Part shown: positions 9,474 to 17,820 of the stretch, piece by piece
How positions within the stretch are numbered: position 1 is the stretch's first letter
Layout: the number at the start of each line of letters is the position of its first letter
Assembly: GCA_003669055.1 (NCBI GenBank)
Contig: RAYB01000021.1
Span: 1 to 64,000, forward strand
DNA length: 64,000 nucleotides
Reading direction: 5' to 3'
Source of the DNA: a bacterium 1XD21-70
Lineage (GTDB): Bacteria > Bacillota > Clostridia > Lachnospirales > Lachnospiraceae
Made by a program: the position numbers and the translations under genes
Notes under the pieces: generated by a model
What the model was told of the DNA's origin: nothing
The model's input: only the letters and a program-made list of their open reading frames with translations
Database searches by the model: none

Positions 9474-10494
9474 GTCCTGTCCTTTCTTCTATCAGTTTTA
9501 TCCCTAATCCACATAAATGCGGCTTTACAAATTCCCACACCAACTCACCCATATCCCATTCCAGTTTATCCATAATGGAATTGTGAGGCCATGCGTATGT
9601 TTCCAACAGAGAGTTTTCCTTTTGCGGCAAATGGATCCTCAATTTCACAAAAACATGATCCACATAGTGATATACCTCTATCGGCACATCATTCCCTGCC
9701 ATATGCCTCATTGCCAACATAAACCGTCTATGTTCACTAACTTTCTGTAAGAACGGATCCACCCGATGTTCATACAAATATTCATCCTGACGCAGAAGAT
9801 AATACTCATACCCGTTTTGACAGATATTACGGCGGGCAAACCATATTCCTTCTACTGGTTTTGGCCGTTCTGACTGCCAACAGGAATGATTATTTTTTGA
9901 CTTCTTATATGCATTAAAGTATTGAACATCCTTATCCATGCCCTCAGTTTTCCACCAAGCGAAGTGTACAAAATCCTTAAACCATCCTGTTACATCCGTA
10001 ACCGGCTCAGGTTTGAATATTATGCTTTCTTGTGTTTTTTGAAGCATTGCTATACCTGAGTAATATGTATCCTGTAAAAGTATCTCCCCTTTTCTGCACT
10101 CCACATTACCTGATAGCGGCATTTGGCTGCTTCCTGCAAGAATCAGGTTTGTCCCAAATCCAACCTGCAGCAAATCCCCATGTCTTATGAGCCTGCCCTG
10201 CAGCACACCTATGGGACTTCCTATCTCTGGTTCCATTTCAAACCATGATCTGGATTCCGGATACCTTTTCAGCATTTCATTAAGAACAGAAGTACATTTA
10301 TCAAAAATATGTCTCCTGCTCACCCCTTGTACAACTCTTTGTATACTGGTGACCGGCCGATCCAATGCAGCAGCTTTTACCCAACTGGCCATTGCTGAAT
10401 ACAAAACTCTGCTGCAATATCGCATTTCTGATTCATTTTCAAACCTATCAATCCCTAAGTCGCTAGCCATAGCATATAGGATTCTGTCTTTCAT
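9466..10494 (-). CDS. Unrecognised 342-residue protein of the DruE-like operon
   Basis: I do not recognise this family. The N-terminal third is helical (DRILYAMASDLGIDRFENE...), the middle is beta-rich with many glycines (LLQVGFGTNLILAGSSQMPLSG), and the C-terminal third is mixed, ending near LWEFVKPHLCGLG-type hydrophobic sequence. No nuclease, helicase, methylase, signal peptide or membrane segment is seen. The stop overlaps the helicase start by 8 bases and the start lies 10 bases after the 964-residue gene, so it is made together with both. By position it could be an adaptor for the helicase. A conserved defence-subunit role is inference only. Confidence 0.75.
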   Translation of the reverse strand: MKDRILYAMASDLGIDRFENESEMRYCSRVLYSAMASWVKAAALDRPVTSIQRVVQGVSRRHIFDKCTSVLNEMLKRYPESRSWFEMEPEIGSPIGVLQGRLIRHGDLLQVGFGTNLILAGSSQMPLSGNVECRKGEILLQDTYYSGIAMLQKTQESIIFKPEPVTDVTGWFKDFVHFAWWKTEGMDKDVQYFNAYKKSKNNHSCWQSERPKPVEGIWFARRNICQNGYEYYLLRQDEYLYEHRVDPFLQKVSEHRRFMLAMRHMAGNDVPIEVYHYVDHVFVKLRIHLPQKENSLLETYAWPHNSIMDKLEWDMGELVWEFVKPHLCGLGIKLIEERTGHG

Positions 10495-10504
10495 CCTCTG
10501 TACC

Positions 10505-13399
10505 TCACAGATATTTTTTAATATATCTGTTGGACTTTACATCCAATCCAACTACTGAAAGCTTTTCTAAGAAATCCTCCTTTTTCCCAAAAGATTTCGC
10601 ACTCAGCAAAACCTGAATAAATATCATTTCATCCGTTTCCATTGTTCCATCTGTCACAGCAAGATATTTTGCATAATTTAAAATTGCCATATTATCAATC
10701 AATCCATAGAACTGTTTTAACAGCTTACGTTTTTTTCGAAAAACTTCTATGTCGTATTCTAAAGCAAAATCAACTGAAGAATGAAAAGCGTTTAAGGTAT
10801 CCATCCCAAAATCTGTAATTCCCAAATCTCCGTCAATAAACATAGTTTGATTCCATACATGGCTTGAAATCATTTCTATATTAACACCATTCAACGGGAA
10901 AATAAGAATTGCCTTATTGCCCCACTCTTCTGAACGCTGCCTTATCTCATGAAAAGCGCTCAGGCTAAATCCCTCAAAAATCCCATTGACCATAAATACT
11001 CTATTAACGTCTTTTATCTCCTGCCCAATAAAATCACAGATTTCTTTGCAGCGTGGTTCTCCTATTGGCAATGAAATCATACAAGTCCCATCACATCCAA
11101 ACATAGGGGAAATACAATCAGCTATCCTTTCTGCGTGTTCACCACATACAATGGGCATGTTATTACAAATCGCAAATACAATTATCTGCGCCATCTGAAG
11201 TGCAGTTCTTTCATCATAACCAGACAAAATTAAATTCTCTGTCAGCTCCTCTTCAAAAGAATCCATATCTGTTATTTCAGTACCAAGATGATACTTCTTT
11301 TTTCTATAAGTAATCGATGTGGAACTTCCTTCTGACATTGCACTCTTACTTTTCGTATCGATTGGCATAGCAAATGCCATCTCAGATATAAAATCCGATG
11401 CGTCTTTTCTTGCCAGAGCAATTCGGGCTGCAATTTTTTCTTGTACATCCTGAGCCAGTTTTTCCTGTTTTGAAGTCTCTGCCTGGAGTTCTTTCAGTTC
11501 CTCCTGCACTTTGGTGTGCTGCTCCTTATATGTAATATAATTATCTCTTTCCTCCCTTGCGGCTCTCTGCACTTTTTCCAATTCCTCCTGCGCCATGAGA
11601 AGCTTTTCAGAATTCTCCTTCTGCCAGTCTTCCAAAAGCAATTCTTTACATCTCCTCACAAGTTCCGCATTTCTCTCCACCGCAGCTCCTAGCGTTTCCA
11701 TATCAATATCATTTTCCGACAAATAGGAATCGGCCTGTTTAATAAAGGCAGATAGGTATTCTTCGGCTTCCTTCTCCGTACATTCATACGCATCAATAAT
11801 TTCCTGATACATCGTCTTTTCTGGTAGTTCTTTCAAGAAAGCCTGACAATGCTGGGTTTCTTTTATACTAAGACCACCTTGTCGTAATCTGGCACTTGTA
11901 GCACGCCTTACCACAATCTCCTTAACAACTTCCAGTGGGCTCTTTACTTGCAAAATATTTTGAGGAATACCCATATTAAGGTATCTGTAAATCTTCTTTC
12001 CGGCAATTTCTATTACATCGCCGCTATCAATAGTATACTGAGGCAATATGTACACATTTTTCTTCAACCGGACATACCCATTGCAAAATTCCAGTTCCCT
12101 GGTTCCACACAACAAACCATTCACCTGATTTTCTGTCATCTGGTACACAAAGAGCACTTTGCTTCCTGATATGCAGGAGAGATTCTTGTCAATAAGACGC
12201 TCTAAAAGTTCCTCATAACTATGACATTCCGTAAATTCCACGACCTCTATGTACTTCAAGTTACTATTATACTGCATCTTATTGACATAGTCTCTATTAG
12301 AATCCTTATAATTGGGAATGACGCTCCAATTCCATATCCCAACAAATTTCTCTGTATCAGGCCCATCAAGCAATGGCAATTTGTCGCGATTACCGAAATA
12401 GGGCGGTTCTTCCTCGATTTTAATAAACCGGTTGATCCTTCTATCCTCTATGTCTGCTAACCGCCTGCATTTTTTTCCATTATAATCAGTAAATATCTGA
12501 CAAATAGATGTGTGTTGATAATCTTCTCTTTGCTCTTCTGTCTCCTCATCACAGTACTTTGATAGTTTGCGGTATTTATCCAACTCCGCCTGAAGCCGTT
12601 CCTCCTTTTCTCTCTCTTGTTCAATCTGCTTTTTTATTAACATTACTTCACTTTCCAATTCACTGTTTCTCTCAGATAATTTGGACAATGATGTCTGAGT
12701 TTTGGAATAAAGCTCTTTTTCCGTTTCTGCTTCCTGCTCCAACTTTACTTTTTGAGCCGTCAAATTCTTTACTTTTTCTTTTAGTTCTGTAATCTCCCCC
12801 CTTTTTACTCCCTCCTCAGTTTCACTTTTCAGGGTTTCAATTGAAATTTCTTCTCTTTTTTTCTTTTCATTCAAAAGCTGTAACGCCGCTTCCATCAAAG
12901 CAACATATTCTTTGGAGCAAGGTTCTCCTGTCACTTTAAAAAAGAGACCTACATTTTCCCGAAACACACTTTGAAGTATGGATTCAAGCAAAGCTATGGA
13001 TCTTGATTCCCCCTTGTCTTCCTGCATTTTTTGATATTTCTCTATTTCCAATCTCCAGACATCAAGCTGCTTAATGATAAATGATGTGATAAAATCTTTC
13101 GTAATATTTTTTCTCACAAGCATTACCGTCATATCATCCGATAAAGAAGCAGCTCTGCTTCCCGGTCGAATTTTATTGAATTCCTGAGGGTGCCTTTGAA
13201 AATACACACGAATTTTTCTTGGTGTAATTTTCATACAAATATATTCTATTTCCTCTTCTGAAAGATCATTCACTAAAATTCTTCCCGTTTTCCTCAAGTT
13301 CTGCTGCAAAAAATTTATATTCTCTGCATTATCATTGCTTCCTGTTTTCGCTGCTTCATTCTCCTTCAAATGATTAATACTTTCCTCTGATTGTTTCAT
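10505..13399 (-). CDS. Large coiled-coil protein of the DruE-like operon
   Basis: A 964-residue protein with no family I can name. Residues about 1-170 form a helical N-terminal domain. Residues 173-290 are a strong heptad coiled coil rich in E, K and Q. Residues 300-560 form a globular middle with GIWNWSVIP and YIEVVEFTECHSYEELLERLI. Residues 586-666 are a second coiled coil. The C-terminal 260 residues look alpha/beta, with PIVCGEHAERIADC near 753 where an AAA protein would have its P-loop, and VFMVNGIFEGFS plus AILIFPLNG as possible beta strands. The overall plan (globular, coil, globular, coil, globular) is SMC-like, but no intact Walker A is present. GGGAGG precedes the ATG, which overlaps the upstream stop as ATGA. 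In the operon it may be a scaffold or sensor for the helicase. Confidence 0.8.
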   Translation of the reverse strand: MKQSEESINHLKENEAAKTGSNDNAENINFLQQNLRKTGRILVNDLSEEEIEYICMKITPRKIRVYFQRHPQEFNKIRPGSRAASLSDDMTVMLVRKNITKDFITSFIIKQLDVWRLEIEKYQKMQEDKGESRSIALLESILQSVFRENVGLFFKVTGEPCSKEYVALMEAALQLLNEKKKREEISIETLKSETEEGVKRGEITELKEKVKNLTAQKVKLEQEAETEKELYSKTQTSLSKLSERNSELESEVMLIKKQIEQEREKEERLQAELDKYRKLSKYCDEETEEQREDYQHTSICQIFTDYNGKKCRRLADIEDRRINRFIKIEEEPPYFGNRDKLPLLDGPDTEKFVGIWNWSVIPNYKDSNRDYVNKMQYNSNLKYIEVVEFTECHSYEELLERLIDKNLSCISGSKVLFVYQMTENQVNGLLCGTRELEFCNGYVRLKKNVYILPQYTIDSGDVIEIAGKKIYRYLNMGIPQNILQVKSPLEVVKEIVVRRATSARLRQGGLSIKETQHCQAFLKELPEKTMYQEIIDAYECTEKEAEEYLSAFIKQADSYLSENDIDMETLGAAVERNAELVRRCKELLLEDWQKENSEKLLMAQEELEKVQRAAREERDNYITYKEQHTKVQEELKELQAETSKQEKLAQDVQEKIAARIALARKDASDFISEMAFAMPIDTKSKSAMSEGSSTSITYRKKKYHLGTEITDMDSFEEELTENLILSGYDERTALQMAQIIVFAICNNMPIVCGEHAERIADCISPMFGCDGTCMISLPIGEPRCKEICDFIGQEIKDVNRVFMVNGIFEGFSLSAFHEIRQRSEEWGNKAILIFPLNGVNIEMISSHVWNQTMFIDGDLGITDFGMDTLNAFHSSVDFALEYDIEVFRKKRKLLKQFYGLIDNMAILNYAKYLAVTDGTMETDEMIFIQVLLSAKSFGKKEDFLEKLSVVGLDVKSNRYIKKYL

Positions 13400-14994
13400 A
13401 TATGATATTCCTCCCCACTACAGCATTCATATAATATTTTCAAAATGCCGACCGGTATTTTTCCATTAACAATCATCCTCTTTACTTCATTAAATATCCT
13501 GTTATTCCCCATCCTTTTCCATTTAAGGAACATATTTTCTACCCAATATGGGACGGGAACTAACTCTCCCTGACAACACTTTCTTATTTTATCTACTGTC
13601 AATGTTTCCTTTAAGCTTTTTGCTTTATTTACAGTTTTTGCCCGATAATGAAGAAAAACTCCACCATCCTTCACAAACATAATTTCTTCTGAATTGTATT
13701 GGGCAGAAACAGCTACTCTCTGCTCACGAACCGATATATGCTGAAATATCTTATCCCTGGTTCCAATATAAATTTCCGTTTTTGCATTTGAGTTTAGAAA
13801 AAAGGATTCTGAAATCACATCTTTCGTGACATCCTTCCATTCCACTAAATCTCCGTTTTCCTTCTCAATACAAAAATTATACTCATAATCCGGATGAATA
13901 ATCTTTTTGGATTGAAACGCTATTTCTCTTCCTGCATATTTTCTATCTACCGAAAGAAATACTTCCTGGGAATGTATAGTAAAGGAAACTGTATGGCAAC
14001 CGCCTTCAGCTTTATTGACAGGCATCGGAAAAACTTCATGACCGTCATATCTATATACATTTGGTTCGTCATTTCCACTGGATACTGAACAATACACCTT
14101 TTCATTGCTTTTGGCAGGTATCACCACTCCCTGTTCTACCATGGGTGGCCACAGCGGAATCAATTCCGGTGATGTCTGCAGCAGCCATATGCCAAACTGT
14201 CTTTGCAGATAGTTTTTTACATATTGGTATCTACTTGCGTTTTCTACCGAAACATTAATGGTAATTAAATATACATTGTAGACATTCTCACTCAATATTA
14301 TCGTTCCAAGCTTTTGTGAAGAAATCTCCTGGGGCGGATCAAATTTTCTGGCAATCACATAATATTGTTTATCAGATGAAATATTACCGCCTTTCCTGAT
14401 CTTTTTTCCTCCTGTTTCTCCATATGTAAAAATTGCCCCTCCATAGCTAAATCCATCTGCATAATCAGACCATTTTTTGTGAAGTTCTAATGCTCCTTCT
14501 GGTTCAATCGTCATTCCAAAATTTTTTCCCGGATACGGGATAAAATTAATCGGCACCAAAGTAACATCATCTTCCAGAAAATTGACTGCATTCACAGAAA
14601 CTTTTCTATAATGCTCCGCCCCTGTAATACAAACCTTGATATCCCATGATGCAGCCATGGCAAGTAACTGCTCACCAACCGCAGGAAATCCTATCATCAA
14701 AGAAAACTGATTAACAGCTCTGATAGACAGATAAACAGGCAAACCAACACGCTCATACAAATTCAATCCTGAGCGCCCGTCCACTCGTTTATCACATTCC
14801 GGAGTCTGTTCGGTCTTGTTGTAGTGCGAAAACTTGTCCGGCTGTGAGCCTCCTCTGGAACTCCAAAATACAGGCTCACCACATTCAGGACAAAAGAACC
14901 TGTCCTTTTTCCGGGGAATATACTTATTATAAAAGATATCTGCACTAACCTCTTTCTCTAACCCCATCTCATATCTATCAATAGCGTATTTCAT
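13396..14994 (-). CDS. First protein of the DruE-like operon, CoiA-like zinc N-terminus
   Basis: A 532-residue protein. The first 70 residues hold FFCPECGEPVFWSS (Cys35, Cys38), FSHYNK (His57) and Cys67, which resembles the N-terminal zinc knuckle of competence protein CoiA and related phage or defence proteins (CPxC ... HFxH). No CoiA nuclease motif follows. The rest is beta-rich with many short strands and has no match I can name. AGGGG lies 5 bases before the ATG and a good promoter lies about 75 bases upstream, so this gene opens the operon of four. Its stop overlaps the next start by 4 bases (ATGA). A DNA- or RNA-binding role for the zinc knuckle is inference. Confidence 0.75.
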   Translation of the reverse strand: MKYAIDRYEMGLEKEVSADIFYNKYIPRKKDRFFCPECGEPVFWSSRGGSQPDKFSHYNKTEQTPECDKRVDGRSGLNLYERVGLPVYLSIRAVNQFSLMIGFPAVGEQLLAMAASWDIKVCITGAEHYRKVSVNAVNFLEDDVTLVPINFIPYPGKNFGMTIEPEGALELHKKWSDYADGFSYGGAIFTYGETGGKKIRKGGNISSDKQYYVIARKFDPPQEISSQKLGTIILSENVYNVYLITINVSVENASRYQYVKNYLQRQFGIWLLQTSPELIPLWPPMVEQGVVIPAKSNEKVYCSVSSGNDEPNVYRYDGHEVFPMPVNKAEGGCHTVSFTIHSQEVFLSVDRKYAGREIAFQSKKIIHPDYEYNFCIEKENGDLVEWKDVTKDVISESFFLNSNAKTEIYIGTRDKIFQHISVREQRVAVSAQYNSEEIMFVKDGGVFLHYRAKTVNKAKSLKETLTVDKIRKCCQGELVPVPYWVENMFLKWKRMGNNRIFNEVKRMIVNGKIPVGILKILYECCSGEEYHI

Positions 14995-15067
14995 AGTTCC
15001 CCTATCTTTTTATCTGAATAATATCTGATTTTTGCGCAAAATGTACATTCAAGTATGCTCTATTCTT

Positions 15068-15096
15068 ATTATACACATAATATTCTGCCTTTACAA
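15068..15096 (-). promoter_or_regulatory. Sigma-A promoter of the DruE-like operon
   Basis: On the minus strand TTGTAA (15,091-15,096), a 17-base spacer and TATAAT (15,068-15,073) lie about 73 bases before the first ATG of the operon at 14,994. No operator-like palindrome was seen beside it. Confidence 0.7.
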
Positions 15097-15143
15097 TCAG
15101 TACTTTGGTATCAGTAACATTTTCTCTTTCTACCTTTATGTAT

Positions 15144-15832
15144 TTATGTATTCCATACTACCCCTATATTCCCCACACAATCCATACTTACATACTTCAA
15201 GTATCTTATAGCAATTTCCCTTGTTAGATCCTTACAGTATAAACCCTCTCTATCTCCAATCGCTTTCCTTATTTCCTCTAAAACTTTCTTGTCTAACTCT
15301 TCAACTGCTACTTTATGTGTCGAATATCCCTTTCCTTTTTATTCTTTCCACACATATAATATAAATATGTCCGCCTCCAGTTGATACCAATTTCTCCACC
15401 AACAAACTGCCACACTCCTTACACACTGCGATTCCAACCAAATCACTTATTTCCATACGTTTTCCAACCACTCTAGTATTTAGCGCCAACATTCGTCTTG
15501 CTATTTTTAATTTTTCCTTAGCAATAACACCGTACCTTTCATTTCTATAAATTGGATCGGACAATATCTTTCTTATTTCTGCCAAAGACCACCCTACGAT
15601 CTTATCTTTCTTATATTTGCCTGGATACTCAATTCCTTGAGATTCTATAACATTCTTGATCTGCCTCAGACTCATTCCATCAAGGCATAAACTTAAACAT
15701 TAATTTCACTGATTCCATTTTTTCACGATCCATTACCACTACATCATACTTTTCATGTCTCATAAATCCATATGGGATTTTTTCTGTAATTTTTCCGTTC
15801 ATATAAACTCTCTCCATTCGTAAAATATTCAT
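15144..15832 (-). pseudogene. Large serine recombinase remnant (recombinase domain and zinc ribbon)
   Basis: Three frames on the minus strand join into one decayed gene. From 15,832 the frame reads NGKITEKIPYGFMRHEKYDVVVMD and stops after LMFKFMP; a shift near 15,685 continues with CLDGMSLRQIKNVIES, then GWSLAEIRKILSDPIYRNERYG, the signature of the Recombinase domain, and a CKECG zinc-ribbon half. A second shift near 15,330 continues with VAVEELDKKVLEEIRKAI to a TAA at 15,144. The catalytic N-terminal resolvase domain is missing; nothing upstream to 16,000 restores it. It sits at the spoVAC-proximal end of the island, where an integrase gene normally lies, so it may be what is left of the enzyme that inserted the element. 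It cannot be active as it stands. Confidence 0.75.
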
Positions 15833-16035
15833 ACTGCCAGTTTAAATATTGTCTAAAACCGTCTAAACTCATTTATCTATTAAACGAAGTACAAAGCAAA
15901 CACTATATAGGTAATCCTTCTGTATCCTATAAAGCATCAAAAAAGCAGGCCAATGAACTATTTCATCCATCACCCTGCCCATAAAACTTAGTTAAAAATC
16001 ATCCCCTAATTTTCTTAATTGCTTATCTCCACTTC

Positions 16036-16491
16036 TCAAATAATTCCCATCACTCCCCCAATCCAATAAATCACCCCCAGCACCCAACTGCTCAAAACCC
16101 CATACAAAATCACCGGCCCCGCAATCGTAAAGATCTTACACCCGATTCCAAACACCTGTCCCTCCGCCTTATACTCAACCGCCGGCGCCACCACGGAATT
16201 GGCAAACCCGGTAATCGGCACCAGGGCGCCGGCGCCGCCCCACTTGACAATCTTCGGATAGATATTCATCCCTGTCAGCACGACACTCAAAAGAATCAAT
16301 TCCAGCTGCGTCCATGTCATTGCCGTCTCCTTTTCCATCCCCCAGAGGTGTATCATACTCATCGTAGAAATCTGACCCAAAAGGCAGATCGTCCCGCCCG
16401 TCACAAATGCCCGCAGCATATCTGCCCCCAACGGATGCGTGGGTGTAACCTGCTTTACATATTTATCATATTCCTGCTTATTCAATTCCAT
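16036..16491 (-). CDS. spoVAC: Stage V sporulation protein AC, with island-derived C-terminus
   Basis: SpoVAC is an inner-membrane subunit of the channel that moves dipicolinic acid into the forespore and out at germination. The 151-residue product has the family sequence VTPTHPLGADMLRAFVTGG, GAGALVPITGFANSVVAPAVEYKAEGQV and hydrophobic segments throughout. I chose the ATG at 16,491 (GGAGAG 9 bases before) over an upstream in-frame Met. The last 104 bases or so repeat at 2,348-2,451, and the final codons (IYWIGGVMGII) differ from that copy (IYWGGIALGIL), so this C-terminus was probably supplied by the inserted island. The frame stays full length, so function may be kept. spoVAD and spoVAE, which normally follow at once, are missing here. 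Confidence 0.92.
   Translation of the reverse strand: MELNKQEYDKYVKQVTPTHPLGADMLRAFVTGGTICLLGQISTMSMIHLWGMEKETAMTWTQLELILLSVVLTGMNIYPKIVKWGGAGALVPITGFANSVVAPAVEYKAEGQVFGIGCKIFTIAGPVILYGVLSSWVLGVIYWIGGVMGII
16063..16166. repeat. Direct repeat in spoVAC 3' end (attL-like)
   Basis: This segment is 102 of 104 bases identical to 2,348-2,451 in the same orientation; the two mismatches are internal single changes. The right edge (16,166/16,167) is where the intact spoVAC continues upstream and the other copy departs. Direct repeats of a gene's 3' end on both sides of a foreign AT-rich segment are the usual mark of site-specific integration. Confidence 0.85.
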
Positions 16492-16712
16492 AATTTTCTC
16501 TCCTGCCAATTTTCCAATCTGCAAACTGCCGATTTGCTAATCTACCAAACTACCAGCCTTCCAATCCCGTCCTTGTAGTTCATCACTCCTTGGATTCATT
16601 CTCAAGCAAATCGTAACCACTATCCGGCATCCCTTCCATGCCCCGGTATCCCCACATATCACGCATACGCATTATATACGGTTACATACACAACATAAAC
16701 ACATTGACCCCC

Positions 16713-17195
16713 TCACATACACATCCCCTTCATAAAATATACCAGTGACCCCACCAGCTTCCCCAGCGCCACCGACAATATCACATACTGCAGCCCCACT
16801 GCCAGCCGGATCCTCCGGTTAATGACAGGGAGCGCCTTCAGCGTCTCGGCCAGGGACATCACCAGGCAGCCTACGAAGATCCCTGATGCCAGCCCGAAGA
16901 CCCCCAGTGCCACATTCCCCCCGACCCTCACCGGGATCTCATAGAGATCCGACACATTGCCCAGGATCCCCCCCAGGATAATCAAGGTTTCATACAGCAG
17001 GATCCGTTTGGTTCCGGTTTTTCCCATCAGCCGGGGGAATACGCCAATAATCGCCAGGAAGGCAAACACCCCGGCTGCAACCACCCCTCCGGCACTCAGC
17101 CCCAGAAACCCCAGTGCCGTTGTCTGCCACCACGGAAGCTGCCAGGCGCCCACAGCCGTTTCCAGGCAGGCGATCCTTCCTATTTCACCGAACAT
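16713..17195 (-). CDS. spoVAB: Stage V sporulation protein AB
   Basis: SpoVAB is a small membrane protein of the SpoVA dipicolinate transport system. The product (160 residues from the ATG at 17,195) has five or so hydrophobic segments and the conserved stretch FGLASGIFVGCLVMSLAETL and INRRIRL. AGGGG lies 4 bases before the ATG, inside the end of spoVAA, which it overlaps by 11 bases; a longer in-frame start at 17,222 would overlap by 38. It is followed by an unusually long 221-base gap before spoVAC. Confidence 0.9.
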   Translation of the reverse strand: MFGEIGRIACLETAVGAWQLPWWQTTALGFLGLSAGGVVAAGVFAFLAIIGVFPRLMGKTGTKRILLYETLIILGGILGNVSDLYEIPVRVGGNVALGVFGLASGIFVGCLVMSLAETLKALPVINRRIRLAVGLQYVILSVALGKLVGSLVYFMKGMCM

Positions 17196-17820
17196 CAATC
17201 CCCTGCTCCTTCCTCCCGTCATTCTGGATCAGGGTCTTGCTGATATTATCCTCATACAGGCGCATCTCCACCTCCAGAGGGGTCGGATCTGTACTCAGCT
17301 TCCATTTGGCAAAATGGTTGAAAAACACGGTAATCCCCAATGCCAGGCCGATAGAATAGGTCAGTTCCAGGACAGTGGTTCCCTGGGCCTCCTCCCCGGT
17401 GACCAGGCGGTAGAGTTCCTGGAACACGTCCCGCACGTTGGCATCATTATTAAAGGTCATGATGGCAAATGCCGCCCCGCAGAAGCAGACCACACAGACA
17501 AAGGCCGTCTTGGCCCACTGCCATAGATAATGCGGGCGCATTGGCGGCTGGTAGTCGATAATATATTCCACCTTCCCGATGTTCGTCACGGAAACGGACG
17601 GATCCACAGCCTCCAGCTTCTCAATCACATCCAGCGCGCTCTCCACATAACAGGCACATTTTTCCCCCGTAATGTGCTTTACCTTCACACACTCGCACTT
17701 GTTTTTGATGTTCGTATCACTGCAATATATCTTTGCCACATCCTTCACAAGCACGTCTTTCCCATGCACCTCTGTGATCTCACTCAGGTTCAGATAGACC
17801 GTGTTCGTTTTACCGCTCAC
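17185..17820 (-). CDS. spoVAA: Stage V sporulation protein AA
   Basis: SpoVAA is the first classical subunit of the SpoVA operon, made in the forespore. The 211-residue product has a soluble N-terminal domain (residues 1-110; DVAKIYCSD and VGKVEYIIDYQPP-type sequence) and two membrane segments around TAFVCVVCFCGAAFAIMTF and TYSIGLALGITVFFNHF. Translation begins at GTG 17,820, overlapping the stop of the small upstream gene by 4 bases, so it is coupled to it. Transcription most likely comes from the sigma-G-type promoter at 18,100-18,129. Confidence 0.9.
   Translation of the reverse strand: MSGKTNTVYLNLSEITEVHGKDVLVKDVAKIYCSDTNIKNKCECVKVKHITGEKCACYVESALDVIEKLEAVDPSVSVTNIGKVEYIIDYQPPMRPHYLWQWAKTAFVCVVCFCGAAFAIMTFNNDANVRDVFQELYRLVTGEEAQGTTVLELTYSIGLALGITVFFNHFAKWKLSTDPTPLEVEMRLYEDNISKTLIQNDGRKEQGIDVR

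Noticed and set aside
4197-14994. DISARM as identity of the helicase operon
   Set aside because: DISARM needs a shorter DrmA helicase, a separate DrmB DUF1998 protein and usually a methyltransferase or PLD protein; none of these is present, and here DUF1998 is fused to the giant helicase.
16036-16200. A tRNA gene as the integration target of the island
   Set aside because: No cloverleaf or tRNA-like sequence is present at either repeat; the repeated sequence is plainly the spoVAC 3' end.
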